Part shown: piece by piece, positions 56,376-64,000 of the stretch
Numbering within the stretch: the stretch's first letter is position 1
Layout of the letters: every line of letters starts with the position of its first letter
Assembly (NCBI RefSeq): GCF_019903425.1
Contig: NZ_JACHUZ010000011.1
Span: forward strand, 1 to 64,000
Direction of reading: 5' to 3'
Length of the DNA: 64,000 bases
From: Vreelandella halophila
Lineage (GTDB): Bacteria; Pseudomonadota; Gammaproteobacteria; Pseudomonadales; Oleiphilaceae
Program-made: the position numbers and the translations under genes
The notes under the pieces: generated by a model
Told to the model about the DNA's origin: nothing
The model's database searches: none
What the model saw: only the letters and a program-made list of their open reading frames with translations

Positions 56376-57239
56376 ATGGCGCGATTCACCGTATTGCTGC
56401 TTGCTCTGTTCAGCTTTGCTGCATTCGGGGCCTCCTCCGAACGCGAGCGCTTCATTGAGCGCATGGTTGAGGAGGAAGGCTTTGAGCGTGACCGGGTTAT
56501 CGCGTGGCTCGAAGACGCCCGCCATGACGAAGAGGTGATTGAGCGCATCAGCGCGCCCGCTGAAAAGGTGCTGGATTGGGGGGAGTATCGGGAGATCTTC
56601 CTGACCCCTGAGCGCCTGAAGCAGGGCCGGGCCTTCATGCTGGAGCACCGGGAAACCCTGGCGCGTGCGGAGCGCACCTATGGGGTGCCGGCGGAACTGG
56701 TGACCGCCATCATCGGCATCGAAACCTACTATGGGCGCCACGCCGGCAATGACCGGGTTCTGGATGCGCTCGTCACCCTGGGGTTTGGCTATCCGCCGAG
56801 AGCGGATTTTTTCCGGGACGAGTTGCGCCATTTCCTGCTGCTGGCAAGGGAGCAGGGGTTTGACCCGCGGGAACCCATGGGCTCTTACGCGGGGGCCATG
56901 GGATATGGCCAGTTCATCGCCAGCAGCTACCGGCATTACGCGGTGGATTTCAATGGTGACGGAACCGTTGACCTTTTCGACGACCCGGTGGACGCCATTG
57001 GCAGCGTGGCCCACTACTTCCATGCCCATGACTGGCAGCGGGGGGCACCCGTAGCCATGCCTCTGGCGGAATGGCGCGGTCCGGTCGGCAACACCCGCCT
57101 GCTGTGCTTGCGCGTGGAGGATAGCGTCCGGCACTGGATTGTCCATGGCAACTTCGACGTGATCACGCGCTACAACCACAGTGACCTGTACGCGATGGCG
57201 GCCTGGTCTCTGGCGCAGCGCCTTAAGGAGGCCCCCTGA
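56376..57239 (+). CDS. mltB: Membrane-bound lytic murein transglycosylase B
   Basis: Cleaves the MurNAc-GlcNAc bond with 1,6-anhydro product. A signal peptide (RFTVLLLALFSFAAFGASS) has no lipobox Cys, so this form may be soluble periplasmic rather than lipid-anchored. Catalytic Glu116 is in AIIGIETYYGRHAGNDRVLDALVTLGFGYPPRADFFRDEL; SYAGAMGYGQFIASSYRHYAVDFNGDGTVDLFDDPVDAIGSVAHYF matches. 287 residues, shorter than E. coli MltB (361). It lies eight bases after rodA, with rlpA next. Confidence 0.93.
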   Translation: MARFTVLLLALFSFAAFGASSERERFIERMVEEEGFERDRVIAWLEDARHDEEVIERISAPAEKVLDWGEYREIFLTPERLKQGRAFMLEHRETLARAERTYGVPAELVTAIIGIETYYGRHAGNDRVLDALVTLGFGYPPRADFFRDELRHFLLLAREQGFDPREPMGSYAGAMGYGQFIASSYRHYAVDFNGDGTVDLFDDPVDAIGSVAHYFHAHDWQRGAPVAMPLAEWRGPVGNTRLLCLRVEDSVRHWIVHGNFDVITRYNHSDLYAMAAWSLAQRLKEAP

Positions 57240-57241
57240 TT

Positions 57242-58132
57242 ATGGGCGGCAGCCGTCATCTCCTGGTGGGGCTGCTGGTGCTGGCGCTTGCCGGCTGTGC
57301 TGGAAACGGTCAACAGCGCCAATCGGACTCCCGTTACACGCTTTCCCAGGACACCGGCCCGGACCGCGAGCTGGATGTTGCCAGTGTAAGCGAACCCGAG
57401 CCACAGTATGAACCGCCCAGCAGGTCAGGCAATAAATCCCCCTACGAGGTCTGGGGCAAGAGCTATGAGGTGATGCCGTCCGCACAGGGCTATGAGGCGA
57501 CCGGAACCGCCAGCTGGTACGGGCGCAAATTCCATGGGCATCTCACCTCCAATGGTGAGACCTATGACATGTACGAACTCAGCGCGGCCCATCGCAGCCT
57601 GCCCCTGCCCACGTACGTGCGGGTTACGAATCTTGCGAACGACCGCTCCACCATTGTTCGGGTGAATGACCGGGGACCTTTCCACGGGGATCGTCTGATC
57701 GATCTGTCCTATGCGGCGGCCCGAGTACTCGGGTTTGATGGTCAAGGAACGGCGCGGGTTCATATCGAGGCGGTGGCAACCCGGCCGCCGGAGGAGCAAC
57801 CGGAAACGAAAAAAAATGGGTCCGCTCAGGACGGTAATACGGAACCCGAAAAGAAATCCGCATTACCATCCAGCAAAAAAGAGGATCGCCTCTTTGTTCA
57901 GGTGGGTGCGTTTGGTAATTTAACGGCCGCTACCCAGCTCAAGGCCCAGCTGCTCATGGTCACGGCCAGTGATGTGCACCTGGTCAGAAGCAGTGATGAT
58001 TCCCGGGTCCACCGGGTCTGGGTGGGCCCATTCCGGGAGCGGAGCGCTGCGGAACAGGCTCAGCGGGCCATTGAGCGTAATGATCTGGGGCAGTCCATCA
58101 TCATCAAGCGGCCCGCCGGAAGCGCGGGCTGA
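57242..58132 (+). CDS. rlpA: Septal ring lytic transglycosylase RlpA, lipoprotein
   Basis: Lipoprotein with signal LLVGLLVLALAGCAG (acylated Cys at about residue 20). The double-psi beta-barrel domain reads TGTASWYGRKFHGHLTSNGETYDMYELSAAHRSLPLPTYVRVTNL...RVNDRGPFHGDRLIDLSYAAARVLG; the Glu, His and Asp positions needed for transglycosylase action are present. After a charged linker, a SPOR domain (LFVQVGAFGNLTAATQLKAQLL...RVWVGPFRERSAAEQAQRAI) should bind denuded glycans at the septum. 296 residues (E. coli 362). Confidence 0.95.
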   Translation: MGGSRHLLVGLLVLALAGCAGNGQQRQSDSRYTLSQDTGPDRELDVASVSEPEPQYEPPSRSGNKSPYEVWGKSYEVMPSAQGYEATGTASWYGRKFHGHLTSNGETYDMYELSAAHRSLPLPTYVRVTNLANDRSTIVRVNDRGPFHGDRLIDLSYAAARVLGFDGQGTARVHIEAVATRPPEEQPETKKNGSAQDGNTEPEKKSALPSSKKEDRLFVQVGAFGNLTAATQLKAQLLMVTASDVHLVRSSDDSRVHRVWVGPFRERSAAEQAQRAIERNDLGQSIIIKRPAGSAG

Positions 58133-58152
58133 CACATCAGGACGATTCAACC

Positions 58153-59304
58153 ATGCGCAAGCTGTTCTCGATTCTTCTGGTTTTCGGTATGACCCTGGCG
58201 GCCACGCCGCTGCAGGCTGACAGCCTGATTCCCTCGCCCCCCGAACTCGGGGCCAATGCCTATATTCTCATGGATGCCCAGAGCGGACGGGTGTTGGTGG
58301 AGAAAAACGCGGATGAGCGTGTGGCCCCCGCCAGCCTGACGAAGATGATGACGGCCTATATCGCTGATCGCGAGATGGAAGAGGGCCGCCTGAGCATGGA
58401 TGAGGAGACCACCGTCAGTGTCAATGCCTGGAAGACCGGCGGCTCGCGCATGTTCCTGCGTGAGGGAACGAAGATCTCGGTCCGGGAACTGATGAATGGG
58501 ATCATCGTCCAGTCCGGCAATGATGCTAGTGTGGCGCTGGCGGAACACATCGCCGGAGGCGAGGGCTCTTTCGCGCAGATGATGAACCAGCAGGCGAGCC
58601 AGCTGGGGATGGAGAACACCAACTTCACCAACGCCACCGGCATGCCGGATCCGGACATGTACACCACGGCTCGGGACATGGCGATTCTGGCCCGGGCCAA
58701 AATCCGGGATTTTCCGGACACCTATGATCTCTACTCCAAGCGTTACTATACCTATAACGGCATCCGTCAGCCGAACCGCAACCGTCTGCTTTGGCGGGAT
58801 AAGTCCGTGGATGGCCTCAAGACCGGCCACACGGACGAAGCGGGCTACTGCCTGGCGTCCTCGGCCGAACGTGATGGCATGCGCCTGGTGAGTGTTGTCA
58901 TGGGGACTTCCAGTTCCGAGGCACGGGCCCGGGAGTCCCAGCAGCTGCTCAACTACGGCTTCCGCTATTACGAGACCTTCCGCCTCTACGAGGGGGGGGA
59001 GAAGATTACCGAGTCCCGTGTGTGGAAGGGCGCCAGCGACCAGCTTGATCTGGGGCTGCAGGAGGATCTCTATCTCACCGTGCCCAATGGAGCGCGGGAG
59101 AATCTGGAGCCGAAGATATCCGTGGAATCCGTTCTGGAGGCGCCCATCGAGCGTGGCAGCGTGCTCGGCGAGCTGACGGTGACCCATGAGGGTACAACCC
59201 TGGCCGAGCGCGAGCTGGTGGCACTGCATTCGGTGGAAGAGGGCGGTTTCTTCCGGCGGATCTGGGACGCCATCAAGCTGTTCTTCCTGGAGCTCTTCCA
59301 GTAA
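58153..59304 (+). CDS. dacA: D-alanyl-D-alanine carboxypeptidase (PBP5/6 type)
   Basis: Removes the terminal D-Ala of stem pentapeptides. A signal peptide (KLFSILLVFGMTLAATPLQADS) leads to the S11 catalytic domain with S61-K64 (ASLTK), SGN at 121-123 and KTG at 223-225 (LKTGHTDEAGY). A beta-rich domain follows, and the C-terminus FFRRIWDAIKLFFLELFQ is an amphipathic membrane anchor. 383 residues (E. coli DacA 403). Conserved order rlpA-dacA-DUF493-lipB. Confidence 0.97.
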   Translation: MRKLFSILLVFGMTLAATPLQADSLIPSPPELGANAYILMDAQSGRVLVEKNADERVAPASLTKMMTAYIADREMEEGRLSMDEETTVSVNAWKTGGSRMFLREGTKISVRELMNGIIVQSGNDASVALAEHIAGGEGSFAQMMNQQASQLGMENTNFTNATGMPDPDMYTTARDMAILARAKIRDFPDTYDLYSKRYYTYNGIRQPNRNRLLWRDKSVDGLKTGHTDEAGYCLASSAERDGMRLVSVVMGTSSSEARARESQQLLNYGFRYYETFRLYEGGEKITESRVWKGASDQLDLGLQEDLYLTVPNGARENLEPKISVESVLEAPIERGSVLGELTVTHEGTTLAERELVALHSVEEGGFFRRIWDAIKLFFLELFQ

Positions 59305-59314
59305 CCTGTGAGGT

Positions 59315-59584
59315 ATGACTCAAGGCCAGAATCCCCAGATCGAGTTCCCCTGTGACTACCCGATCAAGGTGATCGGGGATCACAGTGAAGATTTCGCACT
59401 GACGGTAACCCGGGTCGTGCAGCAGTTCGATCCGGCGTTTGACCCGGCGACCCTTACCGCCCAGCCGAGCCGTAACGGCCGGTTCATCTCGGTTCGTGTA
59501 ACCCTCAGGGCCACCGGTGAGGAGCAGCTGCGGAACCTGTTCACGGCACTTAAGGCCACCGGCCAGGTTCATATGGTGGTCTGA
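59315..59584 (+). CDS. ybeD: DUF493 / YbeD family protein
   Basis: 89-residue ACT-like small protein. [34 protein letters not shown] then [39 protein letters not shown] match E. coli YbeD (FPTPFTYKVMG..., ending VRMVL-like). Role unknown; always found between dacA and lipB in many gammaproteobacteria. Its stop shares one base with the lipB ATG. Confidence 0.93.
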   Translation: MTQGQNPQIEFPCDYPIKVIGDHSEDFALTVTRVVQQFDPAFDPATLTAQPSRNGRFISVRVTLRATGEEQLRNLFTALKATGQVHMVV

Positions 59585-60231
59585 TGGCGCAACCCGCCCC
59601 CATTGCCGACGAGCCGCGGTTTGAGTGGCTCGGTCAGCGCACCTATGAGCCCGTTTTTGAAGCCATGAAGGCTTTTACTGAGCGGCGCGATTGCGACACC
59701 CGTGATGAGTGCTGGCTGCTGGAGCACGAGCCTGTTTTTACGCAGGGCCAAGCGGGCCGTGCCGAGCATCTTCTCTGGCCAGGCGATATACCAGTGGTGC
59801 AGGTGGACCGCGGCGGCCAGGTCACCTATCACGGGCCCGGTCAGGTCATGCTCTACACACTGATCGACATTCGCCGCCGCGGACTGGGCGTGCGCCAGCT
59901 TGTCAGCCTTCTGGAAGACACTACCGTGGCCGTGCTGGCACACTGGGGTATCGAGGGCGCCCCGCGCCGGGATGCGCCCGGCGTCTATGTGGCGGGTGAG
60001 AAGATTGCATCACTGGGGCTCAGGGTGCGGCGTGGCTGTGCCTATCATGGGCTGGCGCTCAATGTTGACATGGATCTCTCGCCCTTCCAGCGGATCAACC
60101 CCTGCGGGTACGCGGGCATGCCCGTGACCCAGATGCGGGATCAGCTGGGTGAGGCGGTGCCCCTGGGAGCGGTGTCGGATGTACTCCAGCGACTGCTGCT
60201 GGAGCGGTTGCAACAGGCTGGGAGCGAGTGA
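59584..60231 (+). CDS. lipB: Octanoyl-[acyl-carrier-protein]:protein N-octanoyltransferase
   Basis: Transfers octanoyl from ACP to lipoyl domains. The active-site motif [16 protein letters not shown] starts at R76. The Lys in [24 protein letters not shown] and catalytic Cys174 in [14 protein letters not shown] are present. 215 residues (E. coli 213). The lipA gene usually next to lipB is not here; an ABC1-type kinase gene follows with no gap. Confidence 0.97.
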   Translation: MAQPAPIADEPRFEWLGQRTYEPVFEAMKAFTERRDCDTRDECWLLEHEPVFTQGQAGRAEHLLWPGDIPVVQVDRGGQVTYHGPGQVMLYTLIDIRRRGLGVRQLVSLLEDTTVAVLAHWGIEGAPRRDAPGVYVAGEKIASLGLRVRRGCAYHGLALNVDMDLSPFQRINPCGYAGMPVTQMRDQLGEAVPLGAVSDVLQRLLLERLQQAGSE

Positions 60232-61638
60232 ATGGGCTCCGAGAAGAAACGCAGTTCGGTGTCGCGGATCAAAACCGGCAGCTTTGAGCGCCGCCTGAGC
60301 CTGACCCGGGCCGGGCTTTTTGCCGGCACCCGCATGGCTTCCCATTACGCCACCAACTGGTTCGGGAGCCGCGAAAGTCGAGACAAGCGCCGCAGTGACA
60401 TGCTGTCGCGCCAGGCGCAGTATCTGGTGGAGGAGCTGGGGCAGCTCAAGGGCAGTGTGGTCAAGATCGGTCAGATCATGGCCCTTTATGGCGAGCACTT
60501 CCTGCCGGAGGAGGTTACTGAGGCCCTGCATACCCTTGAGGACCAGACGACGTCGCTGGAATGGGGAACCATCGAGCGCACCCTTACGGCCGAGCTGGGT
60601 GAACAGCGGCTTTCCGAACTGGAGGTTGACCCGGAGCCCATTGGCGCCGCCTCCCTGGGGCAGGTGCACCGGGCCCGCCGCCGTGAGGATGGCGAGGAAC
60701 TGGTTCTCAAGATCCAGTACCCCGGCGTGGCCGATGCCGTGGATTCCGACCTGAATTCCGTGGCCCAGGTACTGAAGATGGCCCGCGTGGTCTCCTGGGG
60801 GCCGGCCTTTGATGAGTGGCTCGAGGAAGTCCGCGCCATGATGCACCGGGAGGTGGACTACCGTCTGGAAGCCCGGACCACCGAGTCCTTCCGGCAGAAA
60901 CTGATGGATGATCCACGTTTCATCGTGCCACGGGTGGTTGAGGCCTACTCCAGCGACCACGTCATTGCCTCGACCTTTGAGTCCGGCCATTCGGTGAGCT
61001 CCGACACGGTACAGTCCCTGTCACTGGAGCGGCGTTCCGCGCTGGGCCGGGGGGCGCTGGAACTTTTCCTTAGTGAACTCTTCATCTGGAACGAGATCCA
61101 GACGGATCCCAATTTCGGCAATTACCGCATCCGGCTGGCCGAGGAAACCGGTGACCGTGACTGCATTGTGCTTCTGGATTTCGGGGCCGTTCAGCGGTAT
61201 TCGGATGAGTTTCTGGGGCCAGTCCGGGATATGATCCGGGCATCCTATGAACAGGATCTGGATGCGGTCATTGAAGGGGGTATCAAGCTTAACTTCATGC
61301 AGGCGGATTGGCCCCGGCCGGTCCTGGAGCGGTTTGGCGGCGTCTGTATGCGGGTGCTGGAGCCACTGAGCGGCGAGGCCATGGAAAAACCGGATTACGC
61401 CGTGAACGAGCGGGGCGAATACCGCTGGAAGCAGAGCGACCTGCCCAACCGCGTGGCGCGCGAGGCCACCCGTTCCGCCATCAACCGATACTTCCGTATT
61501 CCCCCTAAAGAGTTCGTGTTCCTCAACCGCAAGCTGGTGGGCGTCTACACCTTCATCGCCGTGCTGGCGGCAGAGTTCGATGGCGAACCGGTGCTGCGCC
61601 ACTACCTCTATGGGGAATCCGAAAGCACCACCGGTTGA
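60232..61638 (+). CDS. AarF/ABC1/UbiB-family kinase-like protein
   Basis: 468 residues. Atypical-kinase marks are the KxGQ motif (KGSVVKIGQIMALYGEHFLPEE), the Ala-rich nucleotide loop (EPIGAASLGQVHRARR), the catalytic Lys strand ELVLKIQYPGV, EVDYRLEARTTESFRQ, QTDPNFGNYRI and the metal DFG in VLLDFGAVQRY. UbiB-type proteins support ubiquinone synthesis as ATPases. This protein lacks the two C-terminal membrane helices of canonical UbiB, so it is a paralogue of unknown role. It starts at the base after lipB, suggesting co-transcription. Confidence 0.88.
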   Translation: MGSEKKRSSVSRIKTGSFERRLSLTRAGLFAGTRMASHYATNWFGSRESRDKRRSDMLSRQAQYLVEELGQLKGSVVKIGQIMALYGEHFLPEEVTEALHTLEDQTTSLEWGTIERTLTAELGEQRLSELEVDPEPIGAASLGQVHRARRREDGEELVLKIQYPGVADAVDSDLNSVAQVLKMARVVSWGPAFDEWLEEVRAMMHREVDYRLEARTTESFRQKLMDDPRFIVPRVVEAYSSDHVIASTFESGHSVSSDTVQSLSLERRSALGRGALELFLSELFIWNEIQTDPNFGNYRIRLAEETGDRDCIVLLDFGAVQRYSDEFLGPVRDMIRASYEQDLDAVIEGGIKLNFMQADWPRPVLERFGGVCMRVLEPLSGEAMEKPDYAVNERGEYRWKQSDLPNRVAREATRSAINRYFRIPPKEFVFLNRKLVGVYTFIAVLAAEFDGEPVLRHYLYGESESTTG

Positions 61639-61694
61639 GTGCGGATTCCATGCTATCCTTGCGCCCGAAACATGTACGACCCGAGGAGTCATTG

Positions 61695-61937
61695 ATGGAG
61701 AAAGTTACGATCTATGGCCGTATGTCCTGCGGTTTCTGCAGCGGAGCCCGCCGGCTTTGCGAGACACAGGGCCTTGAGCACGAATGGGTCGATATGGTCT
61801 CGGAAGGGCTGGACAAGCAGGATCTCAGCGAGATCGCGGGAACGCCCGTGCATACCGTGCCGCAGATCTTCGTCGGAGACCGCCACATCGGTGGTTTTGA
61901 CGAGTTTACCCAGTACATGGAACAGAATCAGGCCTGA
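61695..61937 (+). CDS. Glutaredoxin, GrxA-like, with CGFC active site
   Basis: 80-residue thioredoxin-fold protein. EKVTIYGRMSCGFCSGARRLCETQGLEHEWVDM holds the active site C12-G-F-C15; TVPQIFVGDRHIGGFDEFTQYMEQ carries the cis-Pro TVP and the GG glutathione-binding turn. CGFC is unlike the usual CPYC; it combines the GF of monothiol CGFS enzymes with a second Cys. ATG 61695 is chosen to fit the family length. It is followed by a 63-residue unknown gene. Confidence 0.9.
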   Translation: MEKVTIYGRMSCGFCSGARRLCETQGLEHEWVDMVSEGLDKQDLSEIAGTPVHTVPQIFVGDRHIGGFDEFTQYMEQNQA

Positions 61938-61963
61938 ATCACCACGACGGAGGAAATGCGGGT

Positions 61964-62155
61964 ATGGCCGACGACGAAAACATGAAGCGCCCGGAAACGA
62001 TTCCGGAGGAACGCTGGAAGCAGCACCTGGACTGGATGCAGGTTACCGGTAGCACCCTGGATGAACACCTGAAGGAGCAGAGCACCGGTGAGCTCTGGAA
62101 ACAGTTCCAGCGTCGCTCCATGACCCGGCGCCGCAGCGACGACACCGGGTCCTGA
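61964..62155 (+). CDS. Hypothetical protein, 63 residues
   Basis: Small, very charged, probably helical protein, unknown to me. It has an acidic Met-rich start (MADDENMKRPETIPEERW) with two Trp-containing helical stretches (KQHLDWMQVTGSTLDEHLKEQ, TGELWKQFQRR) and a basic end (RRRSD). No Cys, no signal. GGAGG lies about ten bases before ATG 61964, which supports translation. It follows the glutaredoxin gene by 26 bases and converges with the phosphofructokinase gene six bases later. Confidence 0.65.
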   Translation: MADDENMKRPETIPEERWKQHLDWMQVTGSTLDEHLKEQSTGELWKQFQRRSMTRRRSDDTGS

Positions 62156-62161
62156 CCCGCC

Positions 62162-63424
62162 TCAGAGCTTGAAGTCGGCCTTGAGCTTCTTCTCCACGGG
62201 CCGGTTCTCAAGCTTGGCCACCTTGGGCAGGCCATTCTCGAACGGCGGGAAGGCTTCGCCCTGGATCAGTGGCTCCAGGTATTCGCGGCAGTCCGCCGTG
62301 ATGCCGAAGCCTTCATCCGTGGTGTAGTGGATCGGCATCTTCTTCTCCTGGTTGGCCACCTCGTTCAGCGGCGCCTCGCTGATGTGCCAGCGATAGGGGT
62401 TGGAAGACTCGCGCTTGATGATGGGCATGATGCCGTTACGGCCTTCGAGGGCGTAGTTGACGGCCGCCTCACCCACGGCATAAGCCTGCTCCACATCCGT
62501 CTGTGAGGCGATGTGGCGCGCCGAGCGCTGGAGATAGTCCGCCACCGCCCAGTGGTACTTGTGCCCCAGTGACTGTTTCACCATGTTGGCCAGCGTGGGT
62601 GCCACACCGCCCAGCTGGGTATGGCCGAAGGCGTCCTTCTGGCCGGCTTCCGCGAGGAAACGGCCGTCCTCGTACTGGGCACCCTCGGAGGCCACCACCA
62701 CACAGAACCCGTGATCCTTCACGCACTGGTCGACCTTGTTCAGGAACGCCTCACGCTCGAAGGGGTGCTCCGGGAAGACGATGATATGCGGCGCGTCGCC
62801 CGGGTTCTTTCCGGCCAGCCCGCCGGCGGCGGCAATCCAGCCCGCGTGGCGGCCCATGACCTCCAGGATGAAGACCTTGGTGGAGGTGTCGCACATGGAC
62901 TGGATGTCCAGGCTCGCCTCCAGCGTGGAGGTGGCCACGTACTTGGCCACGGAGCCGAAGCCGGGGCAGCAGTCCGTGAAGGGCAGGTCGTTGTCGACCG
63001 TCTTGGGAATGCCGATGCAGTTGAGCGGGTAGCCCATGCGCTCGGCCATCTGGGACACCTTGAAGGCGGTGTCCTGGGAGTCGCCGCCGCCGTTGTAGAA
63101 GAAATAGCCGATGTCGTGGGCACGGAAAACCTCGATCAGGCGTTCGTACTCGTGCCGGTTCTCATCGATGTTGCGCAGCTTGTGGCGGCAGGAGCCGAAA
63201 GCGCCACCGGGCGTGTGGATCAGGGCACGGATCTCGTCATCGGTCTCATGGCTGGTGTCGATCAGCTCCTCCTTGAGGGCGCCAGTAATACCGTTGCGGC
63301 CGGCGAATACCTTGCCGATACGGTCGCCGTGTTTGCGCGCGGTTTCGATCACCCCCGCGGCGCTGGCATTGATAACCGCGGTCACGCCTCCGGACTGGGC
63401 ATAGAAAGCGTTCTTGGGCGCCAT
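62162..63424 (-). CDS. 6-phosphofructokinase, probably pyrophosphate-dependent (PPi-PFK)
   Basis: Phosphorylates fructose 6-phosphate, reversibly when PPi is the donor. Motifs are AQSGGVTAVINASAAGVI, the donor-site GGGDSQDTA (residues 112-) and IPKTVDNDLPFTDCCPGFGS (PKTVDND at 140-146). A Lys before TVDND is typical of PPi enzymes, where ATP enzymes have PGTIDND. VMGRHAGWIAAA follows. 420 residues, the long PPi-type length. The ATG at 63424 gives MAPKNAFYAQSGG. Donor preference is inferred from motifs. Gene is divergent from mpl. Confidence 0.88.
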   Translation of the reverse strand: MAPKNAFYAQSGGVTAVINASAAGVIETARKHGDRIGKVFAGRNGITGALKEELIDTSHETDDEIRALIHTPGGAFGSCRHKLRNIDENRHEYERLIEVFRAHDIGYFFYNGGGDSQDTAFKVSQMAERMGYPLNCIGIPKTVDNDLPFTDCCPGFGSVAKYVATSTLEASLDIQSMCDTSTKVFILEVMGRHAGWIAAAGGLAGKNPGDAPHIIVFPEHPFEREAFLNKVDQCVKDHGFCVVVASEGAQYEDGRFLAEAGQKDAFGHTQLGGVAPTLANMVKQSLGHKYHWAVADYLQRSARHIASQTDVEQAYAVGEAAVNYALEGRNGIMPIIKRESSNPYRWHISEAPLNEVANQEKKMPIHYTTDEGFGITADCREYLEPLIQGEAFPPFENGLPKVAKLENRPVEKKLKADFKL

Positions 63425-63575
63425 GGTGTTGAGTCTCCTGCAATCGACTGAATGGTGACGCATGATACTTGAAAGCACCGCGGTTGTGCATGATCCAGAT
63501 GACAGCGGATTGGGTTTATCCGGGATTTCCAATACCATGGCGTGATCCATGGGCAACGGGCCGGAACGGCGGACT

Positions 63576-64000
63576 ATGCACATCCATATCCTTGGCATCT
63601 GCGGTACCTTCATGGGCAGCCTGGCGCTGCTCGCGCGTGAGCTCGGGCACGAGGTCACGGGCTCGGACGAGAACGTCTACCCGCCCATGAGTACCCAGCT
63701 GGAGCAGGCGGGCATCCGGCTGCACGAGGGGTACGACCGTGAGGCCCTAAAGCCCGCCCCGGATCTGGTGGTGGTGGGCAATGCCCTGGGGCGGGGCAAT
63801 GCGGCCGTGGAATACATGCTCAACCGGAATATGCCCTATGTCTCCGGCCCGGAGTTCCTGTCCCGGGAGGTGCTGCACGGCCGCTGGGTGCTGGCCGCCG
63901 CGGGCACCCATGGCAAGACCACCACCGCCTCGATGATGCTCTGGATCCTGGAGCAGGCCGGGTTTGATCCTGGATACCTGATTGGCGGGGTGCCAAACGA
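63576..64000 (+). CDS. mpl: UDP-N-acetylmuramate:L-alanyl-gamma-D-glutamyl-meso-DAP ligase Mpl, 5' part
   Basis: Muropeptide-recycling ligase that reattaches the released tripeptide to UDP-MurNAc. The start MHIHILGICGTFMGSLALLARELGHEVTGSDENVYPPMSTQLEQAGI is the Mpl N-terminus, with the first-domain GICGTFMG (murC has GIGGAGMS). The ATP loop [32 protein letters not shown] is complete. About 141 codons are seen; the gene runs off the window. It is divergent from the phosphofructokinase gene with a 151-base gap that shows no clear promoter. Confidence 0.95.
   Translation, partial: MHIHILGICGTFMGSLALLARELGHEVTGSDENVYPPMSTQLEQAGIRLHEGYDREALKPAPDLVVVGNALGRGNAAVEYMLNRNMPYVSGPEFLSREVLHGRWVLAAAGTHGKTTTASMMLWILEQAGFDPGYLIGGVPN

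Overview
The window is a dense, high-GC, almost entirely chromosomal housekeeping segment of a gammaproteobacterium. Four things point to this class: the holD-rimI-prfC order, the rsmI/lpoA/yraN/diaA block beside rnpB, a complete mraZ-to-lpxC-to-secA division and wall cluster, and the rsfS-rlmH-mrdA-rodA-rlpA-dacA-DUF493-lipB block. The many acidic proteins, a bc1 complex next to sspAB, a probable pyrophosphate-dependent phosphofructokinase and a probable phospholipid N-methyltransferase would fit a halophilic member of the Chromatiales (Ectothiorhodospiraceae-like). That placement is inference, not proof. I see no insertion sequence, prophage, CRISPR array, tRNA or integration scar.

Layout. 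1-90: the 3' tip of a 5S rRNA gene and the rrn terminator. 109-3804: holD-like psi subunit, rimI, prfC and a YjjV-type TatD hydrolase. 3777-4821: rplM-rpsI with promoter, structured leader and terminator. 4978-7564: petABC (cytochrome bc1). 7551-8748: sspA-sspB. 8758-11579 (minus): lpoA-yraN-diaA, divergent from rsmI (11660-12514) and followed by RNase P RNA (about 12555-12910). 13150-30027: the dcw cluster mraZ-rsmH-ftsL-ftsI-murE-murF-mraY-murD-ftsW-murG-murC-ddl-ftsQ-ftsA-ftsZ, driven from a clear promoter followed by a phased array of MraZ-type boxes. 30181-35598: lpxC, a DciA-like gene, an M23 peptidase and secA. 35604-38961: argJ, a Nudix/ThiE-like fusion, moaC and ribA. 38966-42171 (minus): xseB-ispA-dxs. 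42314-46955: TauE/SafE-like permease, lgt, thyA, folA, a thioesterase and a DMT transporter. 46949-50455: an unrecognised small protein, a PmtA-like methyltransferase, a LON-domain protein and two tandem GGDEF-like proteins that have lost the GGDEF signature. 50571-61638: proA, nadD, rsfS, rlmH, the elongasome block, lipB and an ABC1/UbiB-like kinase. 61695-64000: a glutaredoxin with a CGFC site, a 63-residue unknown protein, a PPi-type phosphofructokinase and the start of mpl.

How the genes work together. Most of the window builds and remodels peptidoglycan. The dcw cluster makes lipid II and the divisome. mrdA-rodA form the elongation synthase. mltB, rlpA, dacA and the M23 protein trim the wall. 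lpoA encodes an outer-membrane activator of a class A synthase, and mpl recycles muropeptides. Translation and ribosome genes (prfC, rimI, rplM, rpsI, rsmI, rsmH, rsfS, rlmH), secretion (secA, lgt) and isoprenoid supply (dxs, ispA) fill the rest.

I found no convincing new multi-gene system. The items most worth a second look are the MraZ box array, the pair of degenerate GGDEF membrane proteins, the inverted-repeat element between dciA and the M23 gene, hairpins in the sspA, lpxC and rplM upstream regions, and the HolD homologue with a roughly 80-residue Pro/Ala-rich insertion.
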